This document shows, one piece after another, positions 44,374 through 57,345 of a DNA stretch of 64,000 bases (its first letter is position 1; each line of letters opens with the position of its first letter). The notes beneath the pieces were generated by a model. That model made no database searches, was not told the origin of the DNA, and saw nothing but the letters and a program-made list of their open reading frames with translations. Both the position numbers and the translations under genes were made by a program. The stretch lies in assembly GCA_949130485.1 (NCBI GenBank), contig OX422195.1, positions 1,783,566 through 1,847,565 of the forward strand, written 5' to 3'. The stretch comes from Agelas oroides. Lineage: Eukaryota; Porifera; Demospongiae; Agelasida; Agelasidae.

Positions 44374-47300
44374 CGTGGTACAGAGTGCTGGCCTCTTAAA
44401 CCCACACTTCTCCCAATAGGGTGTACCAAGTGCCCTACAATTAAGGATAAGCATCACCATTGATACTACATGTACTATATACAGGTGGATGCATGAGCAG
44501 GTTGGACGTATGTAACTTGATTGTGTTGTCTTGCATGTACCAGACTTGCTGTACGATGTACCAAATATTACACATGCAGGAGATTTGTAGTCTGTAAATT
44601 GGTTGGTTCTCCATGGGTCTGCATCTAGCTAATCTGGCACTCCACACTCATGCTCACCCAACAGCAGCATTGATGTCCCTGACTTTGCCACACCCACCTC
44701 CAGTTTTTAATTGCTAACAACTGGAGGGAGACTAGCTTAGCAATAATATCATTAAACATAGTTGAGTTATCGGCCTGCCACAGGAGTCCTACTGCCTGCT
44801 TTAGATTGCAAAGTCAACTAAACAACATTATACTATCATGGGAGAATCTTTTCCAGTGATGCAGAAAAAGGTATGAAACTGATGTAACCATAATGGGTCT
44901 ATGTATCGTCTATGAATAAATAGTATCCATGCTCTGGGGATTTTGCTTTTACAAACATGTGCCTCGGAGGTTTGTAAGATATTGCTAAACAATATTTGTA
45001 TAACCAACTCACAGCAGCATCTTTGTATAAGATTTCCGAAATAGTAAACTTTTGGCGATAACAACATTTTTGTTTGTACTGTATGTGTTATACTGATCCA
45101 TGCAACCTCATCAGCTCATCCTATACTTACTCTGGTTCACCATAATCCATTGGTACACGGTAGCAACAGCCAACATTTGTGAGCACCCACTCTTCAACCT
45201 GCACACATGCAGATGGAACATCATTGCTACACCACTTAATGAGAGATTAAAATGGTATGAGTTATATACATATAGCACAAGCAATGCCAAAATCTACGGC
45301 TTAAATATTACTAGTAGCCTTGTTTCCAGGCCACCTCCCAACTTTCTTCACTTGTAGTACAAGAAGCACTTAAACATTTCACTAGTAAGCATAAAAACTT
45401 TGCAATGCTAACAAGTGTTCACATACTCATGCTGTGGTAATCCTGTACAAGACTCCATTCAGACCCCCAGAGTGTTAATGGTATTCAACATTTATGCTCA
45501 CATTCATGAGCATGCCACAATTCTTGCTACTACCATGGTTAGTATGTGATGGACATTATTGGCATCATATGAATATTGCGAATGTCCCAAATAGGGAGCC
45601 AACACTTCATAGTTTATCATCATGTGACCTCAACATTGAGTAAACACTGCAGTACCATCAGATAGAACACATGCTCCAATCTAATGCAAGAAATTCAGTT
45701 CCGAGAATGTATGGGTGGATCTAAACCTGAGACTGAGAACTGAAGGCTGGTAACATGCTTTGCATTGTGTTTTGACAAATTACAACAGATGAAATTCATG
45801 CAATCCTGATGCATACCCACTCAAAAATTTGTATGCATTTAAGTATGATACTTTAATAATCAGCTCACAAGACCTAGAAGTACGTATGTTCCAGCCACTA
45901 TACTGTAACAAACACATTTATTAATACTTACAGTTTTACAACTGTTGGGGCACACAAAGGATGTCGGGTTGAACGCTTGAACACAATCCTGAAAGATGAC
46001 ATAAGTTTACATACTCGAGGCAAGTAAGAGGACTGGACTAAAAATTATATACATCACATCAGCTATTCCCATGCATGCAATGTTCACAGCTATAGAGTAT
46101 GCTACAACTTACGGTATAGTCTTGCCGAACACTGACAAAAGAACCATGAGGGTCAAATAGACCATTCCAAAGTTCAACACAGTATGTGTTCCTAACACCA
46201 TGCTTGCAGGATTGGTTCAGGAATTCCCCAATTTCAGAAGGATCAGGCTGCATGAATGTGTATAAGTATAGTCATTGTATGAGTGTAATGCACATGGTGC
46301 TGTACACTGTGCTGTGACATGCAGATACATGTGTTGAAATGTATACAAGCATGTGTTACACTTAGGGGGGAGAGGGGCGGTTCCAGGGTAGCAACTGCCA
46401 AGCCTTACACATAGGTATGCAGGATGCTGGACACCACATGTATTGTACACCACATGCCTCTTTTTGGGGTGCACTAGAGTCAGAGCTGCTCATAGCAGGG
46501 CAGGCAGTTTAATGGCATTTGGTACAGTCATGCGCCTAGTAATAATGCAATGTCTGATGCTTGGAGGTATATCACTGAGGGTGGAGCCTCCAGGTATTGG
46601 GTCAATTCATGTCTATTTCAGATTGAGTGAGTAGTCCATAGGGGATGGATACGTGCAGGATGGGAGAACTTTTGAGGTGAAAAACTGTGGCTGCAATGGT
46701 TGATTAGGAGTATAAGCTGGCTGCCATAACAAGGACTGAGCACGTAAAACACCTGCCCAGTGATTGTGTGCTCAAAGATTATTTATCAATCAATCTTAGC
46801 ATCAACTGTAAGTGGCATATTTTGGCAGTTGTCAATCTACAACTCATTCCCCACTCTTCTGTATATGTAATAATCCCCTCAAGGTACCTTAGCCAGTTAA
46901 TTCACTTACTAGGCCTGCAGAATTTCCGCAGTCATGTTTGAGCCGGTTGATCACATTCACTAGATGATTGGAGCAGTTATTATCACAGAATTGTTGAAGT
47001 GTAGCATTATCGGATTGTCCTGGACCAATGTTATAAAGCACCGTTAAGCAGCTTTGGAAGCTTGTGGTGTTTTTCTCCATCATGTCCTTCATGCAATTGC
47101 TGCTCTGCCGTCTAGTTGTACATGTGGAAGCAGAGAGGAGCATCAGTCTTTTAATACAAGAACAATACCAGACGCAATTAGCTAGTTGCCTGGCCATGCA
47201 CGCTTATAGTTTTGGGTTGGGAGCCAGAGCCGGTACTGTAATTATACTTTCAGTGCCATTATTCCCAGATTAGCATATACATGAAGCCATAAAGTTCTTA

Positions 47301-47435
47301 CTTCTGACGCAAAGCGCGATGGATTTCTGCAAACCTGTCGGCCAACTTCACAGTGATGGGCGTCAGCGGGAAAGCCTCGCTGAGAAGAACCACGGTCGCC
47401 ACGACTGCAAACAACAGTAGCTGTCTCGCTGCCAT
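44374..47435 (-). CDS. Secreted cysteine-rich protein, paralog B
   Basis: Six exons: 47435-47302, 47111-46910, 46247-46113, 45988-45932, 45198-45131 and 44434-44374. They join in frame (219 codons) with phases 2, 0, 0, 0, 2, 0. The N-terminus MAARQLLLFAVVATVVLLSEAF is a signal peptide. Aligned landmarks are SSNC (exon 2 start), FCDNNCSNHLVNVINRLKHDC, TYCVELWNG, DCVQAFNP...CPNSCK, GCCYRVPMDYGEP and YWEKCGFKRPALCT. Exon lengths are nearly those of A and C, so these arose by tandem duplication. Past 44374 the frame reads VSC and stops after about 15 codons unless GTGAGT is used as a donor. Function is unknown; export is supported by the leader and about 14 cysteines. Confidence 0.8.
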
Positions 47436-48452
47436 CGTCCTGCTGCACCTACAGTACTAGGAACTAGAGCTGCGCTTATGCGTGGGAGTTAGGTGTTGGA
47501 GTAAAGGTGGGCGGGGCTGAGCGTGCTCAGCTATGCGACAGTGTGCACGCCCACGCACAATGGCTGCGGTACAGGAAGTATACTGTAGACCACGCAGAGC
47601 ATGTATCCTCTTATTTCCCGGTCAGTCTTGTATCACTAGCATTGAGTTGCTATTTTGACTGTGCCCTTGCTTCTGCATATAAATGTTTAGAGATAAAAAG
47701 AAAAAAACAATCACATTTGTACTGATATTGAACCAGTCAAGGATTGAGTCGAGAAGCCTTCAGCTTAAGAATGTTTGCTCCACCTTCCATGATTACATTC
47801 TGTCAACTTAGTGTCAAGGCCCCATGAGAGTATTTGGACCACCAGTGAGTGATTAAAGTAATTCATGATGAGTAGGCATGCACTGGCAGTATATATGACT
47901 GTTGTTTTAACTGGGATGTGTTTGGAGTTGCTACATATGCTGAGTTTTTGGTTAGGGTTGTTGCATTCATAGTCTTGTTCTTCTGGGTGCATGGTTGCTA
48001 CTCTCTTTTAACTGTTGTCATTTCTGTACTGTCGGTCACTCATTCTGATTGTTAATTGTGTGAGTGAACTAAACTCAATAATCACAAGAGTTGAATACAG
48101 TTAGGCAGTAGCTACAACACTAATACAACTAGATACATGCACATAATAAAACAGTTGACAATGTAACATGTATGCATCTGCAACTCAACAATTGCTAACA
48201 ATTATGTAACAAAAAAGTGTTCTTATGAGTTCTCCGGCCCAATCTTATAGTGTCTCACTGAAAGTGATAAGAAGATAACTAAATGGTAGATTCTTGTTCT
48301 ATGTACTTGCAATGTATCGTCATTAGTCAAGGTCCTCCTGGAGAAATGACCAATGTGGTCAATACCCAGAATCATTAATTGACTGCAAAATTTTAGAGGC
48401 TATACTGTGTACACATGCAAATCCTAATGAGATGAATGATACTGCAACTCAC
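47436..48452. other. Spacer between genes B and C
   Basis: This is the upstream region of gene B and the 3' region of gene C. No repeats with clear ends and no recognisable exon were found. Confidence 0.4.
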
Positions 48453-50643
48453 AGTGCACTGTACTGGCTCCTTATACCCACACCGGGTCCAGTACTCTGT
48501 ACTAAGGCTTCTGGAATGAGGGAACCATACGCCACAATCACAATATGTTGGACACTTCAAATACAACTTTAAAATATTGACTAGCAAAGTTGCATAAATC
48601 TGAGATTCTATTTTGCATGCCAGCTCTGGAGAATTTTCAGATGGAAAGTCTGTTTTTAAACTACATAACATACCCTGGTTCATTATAGTCAATTGGCACA
48701 CGAGCACAGCAGCCAAGGTTCTCTGTCACCCACTGCATAAACTGCAACACAATAATTTTGGTGTAAAAAAATTGGTAGCCAGAATGAAAAAAATGTTAAT
48801 GAATCAAAAATATAGGCATACCCATGCATGGAGCACATGCACATGTAAGCCATACATGGACATACACACATTACCCAGGCCAGTATGGTTAGGCATCTAT
48901 AAGATTCAAATGTCATTTTTGCCAAACAGTATTGGTTGTGTACACAAGCAAAGTTTCTTCTGGCACACCAGTTAACTTGGACTTTGGTTCATAAGACATT
49001 CATGCAGGTATAGTGCAGTCATTAGGAATACAGGTACTGCATACACTAAACAAACTACATGAGTATTTGGAACATCTTGCCTCAGCTTGAAATTATGACG
49101 AGAATTAAAGTAGAGGAAAGTGAAAAGCCGGCAGTCACTGGGAAATGGTGAATTAAACTCAGAATACCTTGCTTGAGCCGCCAGTACTCTACCACTGCAT
49201 GAGCTACATGAAAATCAGACTATGCCACCAGCCCTTCATGAGATTGTGCAACTTACACTTTTACAGACTGTTGGGCATGTAGATGAGGTTGGAAACTCTT
49301 CAGTGCAGTTCTGGAAGAAGTATAGCATCCACATAATTATGCATGTACTACTGTACAAATATGATGAGGAGAAGCAACAACTAGGTATACATTCTGTAGT
49401 TTGTAACGATTTCAACATTTGTGGTGCGGCAACAGAAAGTTTACCTACCCGATACTCCATTGCAATGGTTGGAGTAAATGTGCTTGAAACAATAGCATTC
49501 CAGTCTTCTATGCAGTAGGTATTTCTTGCTCCTTGCTTGCAGGACTGCTTCACGAATTCTTCTGCAGTGGTATCAGGCTGGAAAAGCAGCGAACAAAATG
49601 ATTATAGTCAAGAGTGCATAATAAAAAATTGGGAGAGGTTCTGTTTTTATTATGCGCTCTTGTTATAGTCTATAGCTGCCCCGTCTTTTTTCGGGATATA
49701 AAATATTTGAATTTGAATTCTATTTTTTGCTCTGTGCCTGCTTTTGATAGGGATCAAGTGACAAACTGGTGTCTTGTGACATGCATGCAAAGGGACTATC
49801 TGACTATCTGTTCCATGGTTCAAATGGGTATCAGTACAGAAACGCAAATGTGGATATCTTCAGAAAGGATGGCTTTATAGGTGCAACATATCCCCCAATT
49901 AGGTGCATGATGAATCAAGACTATATTGTACATGTACACATACCCAGTCTGGCATAATAAAAGGGCCTTGTATGCCAATCAGATGATCAGAGTGTGTTTG
50001 GTTTTGACTTTGAGGTCGAAGATACAGTTGGCAGTATGGCTAAATAGCTATATGTGCACAGCTAGACTATGTAGATAGGGTGAACTCACTGGGGAGTTTC
50101 CACAATCAGTGGCCAGAGCAGTCAGCAGGTTCCAGATGTAATCAGAGCAGTCCTAGCCTGGCTACAATACCTCTCAAGGGAAGCATTGGTAAAATGCCCC
50201 AGATTGCTGGTACTTTCAAAGACTCCTATGCAGGAGTTGAATTTTGTAGACGTCAATTGGGAAAGATCATCAGCACAGCTGCCATCCGACTGCCTAGTAA
50301 AATTAATGATAAAAAAGGTGTAATAAGCTGCTAATCCAATATCTGAAAATCAGAGCAATTTTATCAAGCAACCACAATTATGAGCTGCTGCAAGTTTGAA
50401 TGAGGCCCCTATATATCAATGAGTCTTGACCACTTAGAAATACAATAGTAACGAGTCCAAGAGCGTAAACCGTCAGCAGTAAAACTCTTCTCACTTCACG
50501 AGCTCGCGCAGAGCATGGTACCAGCCTGAGAATTCTTCGTGGGTGCTAATCAGGTTCTCGACAGACGTCAACGGAAAAGATTCGCTGAAGACGAGAACCA
50601 CCGCTAGTATTGCAAACAACAGTAGCTGTTTTCTCACTGCCAT
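48453..50643 (-). CDS. Secreted cysteine-rich protein, paralog C, frameshifted
   Basis: Six exons match A and B: 50643-50495, 50293-50090, 49577-49449, 49310-49257, 48741-48674 and 48510-48453. The signal peptide is MAVRKQLLLFAILAVVLVFSESF. Exon 3 carries TYCIEDWNA, exon 4 CPTVCK, exon 5 GCCARVPIDYNEP and exon 6 YWTRCGYKEPVQCT. Exon 2 is 204 nt where A and B have 202. Within it, five bases (GCTAG, near 50155-50161) interrupt the conserved YC..DCS..IWNLL motif. Read as is, the frame ends at TGA soon after; with the five bases ignored, all phases agree with the paralogs. It is either a young pseudogene or an assembly error. The start is 216 bp from that of the divergent POLR3H gene. Confidence 0.72.
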
Positions 50644-50859
50644 TTTGAACACTCGTATGTTAATAGCTACGTAGCTTCTAGAGACACACAATATCTAGGT
50701 AACAGTGACTTTGCGAGGGGGATGTGGCAGGTGGGTGGGGCTGTTGAACGCTCCCTAATTTGTGCGCATGCGCGCGCAGCAATCGGACATGTGGGAGGAG
50801 CTCATGCTGCGCACTAAATAGCGCTGTTATCAGGCAGGCGAGATGTATCACTGAGCAAG
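50644..50859. promoter_or_regulatory. Bidirectional promoter, gene C / POLR3H, with NRF-1-like site
   Basis: 216 bp lie between divergent start codons. TGCGCATGCGCGCGC at 50763-50777 matches the NRF-1 palindrome (TGCGCATGCGCA), common in promoters of housekeeping animal genes. GC-rich blocks surround it and no TATA box is evident. Confidence 0.6.
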
Positions 50860-53800
50860 ATGTTCATTCTGGCTGAGATGTGTGATGTAGTGCGGATTGA
50901 GCCGCGGAGATTTGCTCAGGACACAGACCAGGAGATCACTGATGAGCTGAACAAGAAGTTTGCTAACAAAGTAAAGCTGGGTCACAGTAGTCTTTCCTTA
51001 ACCCGGACCCTTCTTTTAAATTGAACTGCCAGACCAATAGACGCTTTTGTGTTTTATATTCTATAGGTTGTCCACAAAGTGGGTTTATGCATTTCTCTGT
51101 TTGATGTTATCCATGTCGGTGACTCCTACATATTTCCAGGAGACGGGGCATCCCATACTAAAGGTCAGTGGTGCCAGTTAGCAAAATATGGCTGTAGATC
51201 TGCTATATATTACACTGCTATTCGACCAATTCCACTCCATAGGTTAGGTTTTTATTAGGTTTATTAGGTTTTTAGGTTTTCGTGATTATGAACGTCCATC
51301 TGATTGCATATCCAGAAGTTGACCACATTTAACAGCACCCCAAGGTGTTTCCTGCATGGCAATGCACATGATTATGCAATTCCACTCTTGACTCTCCAAC
51401 CCAGTGAACCCTTTCACAAGAGAATGTGATAGTACACTATGAACACAGTGTGTGTTATGACTTGTACATCTTCGTATCAAGTATCCAGTGAAGATCAGGA
51501 TGCTGCCAGTTGCATTTTACAAAATGACCAGATTTCCCATATTTACTATCATCAATGGGCACTTCACTACTAAGTTTGAGAATTGTCTAATTTGTGATTC
51601 ATGTATATACTACAAGCTGTTCCCTGTGATGGACACAAACTGTGGTGAATATGCAAATGAAATTGATGCTACATATCTTTACAGTGCGGTTCCGTTTTAT
51701 CGTGTTTCGGCCATTTGTTGATGAGATTCTGGTGGGAAAGATCAGAAGTTGCAGCACAGAAGGAGTCAGAGGTACAGTACAGTGTATAGCTTTGTTCTCA
51801 GGCTCTGTCGTTCATGCAGATGTGTGAAGAAAGGGATGAGTTTCTTATGTGATGTACTGGCAAAGCTGCAAGTTTCTGTTGTGTTTCTTCCTTGTAGTTT
51901 CTCTGGGCTTCTTTGATGACATTCTAATTCCTCACCATAGCCTCCAGCACCCTAAGAGGTTGTATCCTACTTTATGATTGCATGGTAGTTTTATGATACA
52001 GTTTAAACCATGAACTTTTTATCACAGATTACGTTACATAAACTACTTTTTGTCTTAGATTATGACATCTACAATACACATTATATAAACCAAACCAGGT
52101 AATCTTATGCATGCTCAAAGAGATGCTACCTTCAGCGATTTCAGCTTGTCACTGTTATATGTCTTGGTGACTGCAAACGAACCCATGGGTGGCAGAGATG
52201 TCAGTAATGTATGTAACAATGGTGCATCAATGTTTAAATACATTTGATTGGTGTAATGAATATATGTACATATTCCATAATTGATAAGTCCCATAATTCC
52301 CAAAATTCTGGGGGGGGGGGGGCTGAAACCCTCAAAGCCTGGTTTCTACGCCCTTGCTTCATTTAAGGTGCTTCTACCTGCTATATGGATAAGGCCAGCC
52401 GCCTGACTGGCTGCATTTCCTGCATGAGATAGCAGTCCCCATCTCCCAGTCACCCCAGCACAGCTGATGAGGCCTGGTTTTAGCTGAAACGTGTCCAGTG
52501 CAGTGGGTGACTTTGTATAACATCAAAGTCTGGATGAGTGTACAAAAGCGGCCATTCTAACTTTCTGAAATATTGTACTAGAAATCCTGGACATTGTAAG
52601 TAAACCATTTGTGTTTTGGTGAATTTCTAGCTTTACTGAACTGAAGGCTTTTAGATTGTTTATTCTCTTTGTGGAATCTTTGAAACTATAGAATTGGGCA
52701 TGAATCAAGCAGTTTGTAGGAATATGCTGGTCCACAAGAACGGCAACTCCAGAGATGCCATGTGGTGAAGTTCCAGTTTTGTTGAATGTCCAGTTTTGTT
52801 GAATTTCCAGTTTTGTAGAAACGGCAACTTCAAGTTATGCCATGTGGTAAGGTTCCAGTTTTGTTGATTTCCTGATTCACAGAAAGAGCAATTGCAGACA
52901 GCAGTTTTTTCTGTTTTGTAGATTTCTGCAATTTTGCAAAATTCTCCCTGCAACTGTGATGTCATCTCTAACATCACAGCTGTAACAACCCTGCCCCCAA
53001 TATGCTCTACATAAAGCTTTAGATGGGTCACTCTAAAAGTAAGAATGAGGAAATGGGTCAGTCTAAAAGTAGGAATGAGGAATGAGAGGGGATGAAGTTG
53101 GAACAAAGTATGAACAATTCTTAGGTTCAACAAACTTCAGGAAAGCTTGCTAATTATGCATAATAACCTTGACTGGTTGCCATAGTGACCAGGAGGAGCA
53201 GCTGTGGGTGTGGGAGTACGAGACAGAGGATGGCAAACATGACATGTTCATGGATATTGAAGAGGAGATACGGTTTAGAGTGGTGGAGGAGACTTTTGTG
53301 GACACCTCCCCCATCTCAGGTACAGCAACAACTATGGTGCAAGCATGCATGCATCACTATAACATAGTTTTGTACACGGCAGGCATCACTGAGATGGTCA
53401 ATCGTTTTGGCATTACTGTTAATTATTTCCCTTCTTCTATCTCCACCCTTTTGCATGCAGTTCAACCTTCTGCCAAGCCTGCAGACACAGTAGCATCACC
53501 AGGAGTTGCCACCACCTCCACTCCCTCACACCAGGCACCATACACCATCACCGTACGAGAAGCACCAACCAATACACACATTATGATTGTCAGCTTTTAG
53601 TGTATCATTATTGAGTGAACCCAACTAGCACACACAAGCTAGTCAATCAGGTCAGGGATGCCTCCACACACAGATGATCAGCTGATAGCAGCATAATCCA
53701 ATCATGGTGATTACAGTTTTCAGGAAACACAATAATGTAGCAGCCAGACAATATTACATATTGCCATAATTTCACTACGACAAGTTGTTTATGTAGTCAG

Positions 53801-54301
53801 TCTGTAATACTACTAAAATGAACATAACTACTGAGGGTAACCACCGAGTGCGTACATAAAACAACCCGAGATGTGGTCCAGCAGATTAGCTGCAAGGATC
53901 TCTCATGTTAAACATGTGAAGAAGTCACTTTCTCACAGATGTTCAGTAGTTAAGGTCAGTATGATTAGAAGATCTGGGACACACATTGTCTAATGCATTG
54001 TCTCATACCAAAATAGACCTATATATACTATCTGCTTTTTACACTGTATAGGGTGAGTAGGCAAGTGTATGCATTCACTCAGGCTTGCCCCAATAGCCTG
54101 CATTCATCTATAGTATGAACGTAGATGTACCACCACAGAATCTGTACATGAGTTCACCCTTGCTAGCTACACAAGCTTGGTGCAGTTGATTTGATTCCAT
54201 GAGGCCAGGAATTGTATGCATGAAGTCTATCTCACTTCTCCCTGCAGGGGTCAGTGAGTGAGTCAGGACTGGGATTGCTCAGCTGGTGGAGTGTAGAATA
54301 A
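50860..54301 (+). CDS. POLR3H: RNA polymerase III subunit RPC8 (POLR3H/RPC25), 211 aa
   Basis: Seven exons: 50860-50970, 51067-51163, 51685-51771, 51898-51958, 53186-53319, 53461-53552 and 54248-54301 (636 nt, all in frame). The N-terminal Rpb7-like domain begins [35 protein letters not shown] and [13 protein letters not shown] are family signatures. [12 protein letters not shown] belongs to the S1/OB domain. [20 protein letters not shown] and the C-terminus SGLGLLSWW are near-identical to animal RPC8 as remembered. With RPC9 it forms the Pol III stalk that binds nascent RNA and aids initiation at tRNA and 5S genes. Length is close to the human 204 aa. The last 18-codon exon, 0.7 kb downstream, is needed to restore the conserved tail. 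Confidence 0.96.
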
Positions 54302-55848
54302 GGTTTCTTTTTACAAGTATGTACATGCACCTTTACTCTCACTTGAAGTTGTACTCCTTCATTAATGATTGTTTTACATTCAATCAAAGATATCGCTGTT
54401 CACACAGGGTGTTACTATTTAGGTTAGGACTACTAGACCATAATGTAATGATGATCTGATTGACTGGGTACTTCATACCTATAATTATAGAAATGGTGGT
54501 CAAAGTGTGGTATATCAACATTAGCTTTTGTGAGAGTATGGGTGGTAAAGCTGTCAATAGGGCTATTTTGCAGGCTCAAAAGACAGCTATATCACCGCAA
54601 ATAAAAGGTTGGCCATTTTAACCACTGAGTGGCTACCCCAGGTGAAAACAAGCTATGGGTTTGAGAAGTTTATTTTGGTATTAGAGGCTAATTGCATAAG
54701 CAACCTGAGCCTAAATCATACCTTACAACTGACAACCCTCAGAATACCTGAAGGAGTCACTACAACTACACTTCAAATATATGATCCAAAGCTGGCGAAT
54801 CTGTCGCAGATGTTCAGTTGTTACTATACATCATGCTGCAAGATCATGGTTGTTATAACCATCTTCTAACCACTCATGCAGCTTGTCTGCAACCATGCAA
54901 GATAACCATCTGTGGTTAAAAACAACGTGGTTAACTTCCCCATCCATTAGCTTTATTTTGGTATACTAATGCTACATGTATTGGTTGAATGTCTGTATAG
55001 TTTAGAGAAATGATGTCAAAGAGTGGTATATGAATGTCTAGTATTTGTATGAATAAGTGTTGAGGTTAGTGAGCACGGAAAAAGTTTGCATTTTACTGAG
55101 TTCAGGAAGCGCTCACATTGCTTTTCATGATCAGCTCTTGAGAAAGAGCAAGTGGGAAATGCGTGGAGTTCATGGCTGCTGAGGCTGCTCAGGTACTATA
55201 GTAACGATCATAAACTACATAGGTTTACGAGCTCACATTTAGGTCCGATTAGCATGCACGAGAGGCGGTGGGGAAAATAATGTGGTTATGGTGTTAATTT
55301 ATATTTGCATATAGCATAAAAAGTGGTACGTACCGGGCGTACCGGCTCCTCCGACCCTGCACTTATAAGCCCGCAAATTAAAGTAGACCCAATGTCATGC
55401 ACTGCCGAAAACTATACTCAGTTAAAATAACTTCTGAGTGGTTTCACCAGTTTCAGGGTTGGTGAGTACTATATATGCAGAAAATTTACAAGCATTTTAC
55501 CATCCATCATCACTGTCACAATTCCACCAGGCTCCATAAAGAAGCAAAGATTACTTGTCTTTGATAGCTCTTTGTTTCTTAATAAAGCCTGATGGAATTG
55601 TGAGGATAGTTATGGAATCAGATAATAGCCAGCAGATGGACCATAAGAAGTGTACTGGTTGCATATATGGCTTATTTTGGTATCAGAGGCTAATTGTATT
55701 TTTTTAAAAACGCAGAGAGGTAGTTTCCTTTTCCTCCAGCTCTTTTCCTTATTCCAGAAGGAGGAAAAGAGGAGGAAACAAAAAGGAAACAGCTTGTCTT
55801 ATACAATTAGTCTCTAGTACTAAAGTAAACCATGTAACCTGGGTAACC
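54302..55848. other. Intergenic, no gene; small palindromes
   Basis: No exon was recognised. It contains a hairpin at about 55518-55602 (CACAATTCCACCAGGCT and its complement) and purine/pyrimidine-rich inverted blocks near 55715-55800 (TTTCCTTTTCCTCCAG / GGAGGAAAAGAGG). Confidence 0.5.
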
Positions 55849-55901
55849 TAGCCTCATTCCCAGGCTCTCCCCTCGCCCCGACAAAACTGGGAACGAGGCT
55901 A
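55849..55901. mobile_element. 53-bp minimal MITE with target duplication
   Basis: Only the ends of the TAGCCTCATTCCCAGG family remain, joined by about 20 bp. GGGTAACC flanks it on both sides: the left copy ends at 55848 and the right is 55902-55909. Confidence 0.75.
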
Positions 55902-56060
55902 GGGTAACCACTATGCAGTTAAAACAACCAATCTGTTTTTACAGTGTGCAACTTTACCATATACCTACTCATACAAAAGCTAACAATAATTATGTACCAC
56001 ATTTTGACCACTGTTTTTCAAAAGAGTAGACTTTCAATCAGTACAAGTAGCCTACTTATA

Positions 56061-56539
56061 CATGGCCGTAGCAAGCGGTCGGGCTGGTCGGGTTTTGGCC
56101 CGACCACTTTTTCGCAGACTGAACGTGTACGTGCACACTTTGAATACAAGCGAAGTCGTAATGTAGTAAGTCAAGCTGTCTCGGAAAACAGCTGCGCAAC
56201 ATCGTGCGAATTTCACTGACAATAAGGCAACGTTGCGTTAGGATTTTCAGCCATTTCGGTGGACTCGATGGCCATTTCTTACTGCGACGAAGCCCGTGCT
56301 GCCTGCAACACGTGCGCACAGCTAAGTTTATACGCGGAATCGGAAATCACTAGCAACTACTGAAATTCTGTCTGCTGAGAATAAACATAATTATGAGATT
56401 TGGGGCCTAAAAATGGCCTCAGAAGCGTCCAATTTTAACAAAATTTTCCTGGGGGAGCATGCCCCCAGACCCCCCTAGATACTTCATGCGTTATGTAGAC
56501 TTGGGCCACACCACCTTCACATAGCTTGCTATGGCCCTG
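56061..56539. mobile_element. hAT-like non-autonomous element
   Basis: The ends CATGGCCGTAGCAAGC and GCTTGCTATGGCCCTG are flanked by TTATA at 56056-56060 and 56540-56544. Internal GGGGGAGCATGCCCCCAGAC resembles the element at 3192-3755. No transposase is present. Confidence 0.65.
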
Positions 56540-56781
56540 TTATACCAAAATGGAATGGGGAAGACACTAAACTAACAGCTAGCTGGCCTGGTTGGATGTC
56601 TTCCATTAGCTTTTATTACATGTACTGGCCTATACTTTGAAAAAGTGGTGGTCAAAGTGTGGTATATAGTCTCATGCAACTGGTTTGCACTTGGGTCCAG
56701 TTGGCAAACTCTACTCTTTATCCTATACTGCTTCCATCCCACAGCTGTGAGCTAATGCACAATTTTAGCTCTATAGGGTGA

Positions 56782-56973
56782 TCCTAGCCTCATTCCCAGG
56801 CCTCCCCCGTTTTTTTTTGTTCTTCAGTTGTGTTCAGTATGATACACTGAAGTGGAAGAGGCGCTCTTCCGCTTCCATGTATTATACTGGACACAAACTG
56901 AACTGAATGCAAACCGAAGAATAAACTTGGAACAAGAAAAAAAAAATAACGGGGAGGCCTGGGAATGAAGTTA
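56782..56973. mobile_element. MITE of the TAGCCTCATTCCCAGG family, divergent
   Basis: The left end is TAGCCTCATTCCCAGGCC and the right end GGCCTGGGAATGAAGTTA. Inside is a palindrome around CACTGAAGTGGAAGAGGCGC and an inverted TTCAGTT block. The flanking 9-mers are only partly alike. Confidence 0.55.
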
Positions 56974-57345
56974 TGATAATCCCATAAAGTCTCCCATGCA
57001 ATGCTGGTAAAACTGTGTACTTAGTGAAACAAGCTACCCACCCTGTGGTGGCTTCTCTTATAAGGGTCACATGATGCAGCCTGTAGTACTGTATTACAAT
57101 AACAGGAAAACGGTACAATACTGTCTAATGATAGCTTATGATAACATTGGGTACGCTACATGCAGGGTATACTAACGGCGCGCCGTATGGGTTATTCCGT
57201 TATCCATACTCCGGAAGTGTAGTTAGTCATAAAGACTGATCTGGTGCAGTCCGCCAGAGGTTTGGAACTAGCTTGAGAGAGTTCGTACATTTTATGTGTT
57301 AGACAAAACTATGGGGATCGATGTAAACCAGTGGAGGGCTAAGAT

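Noticed and set aside
53553..53600. POLR3H ending [15 protein letters not shown] at 53600
   Set aside because: The conserved [12 protein letters not shown] tail is encoded at 54248, in phase with a GTACGA donor at 53553. The read-through tail is intron.
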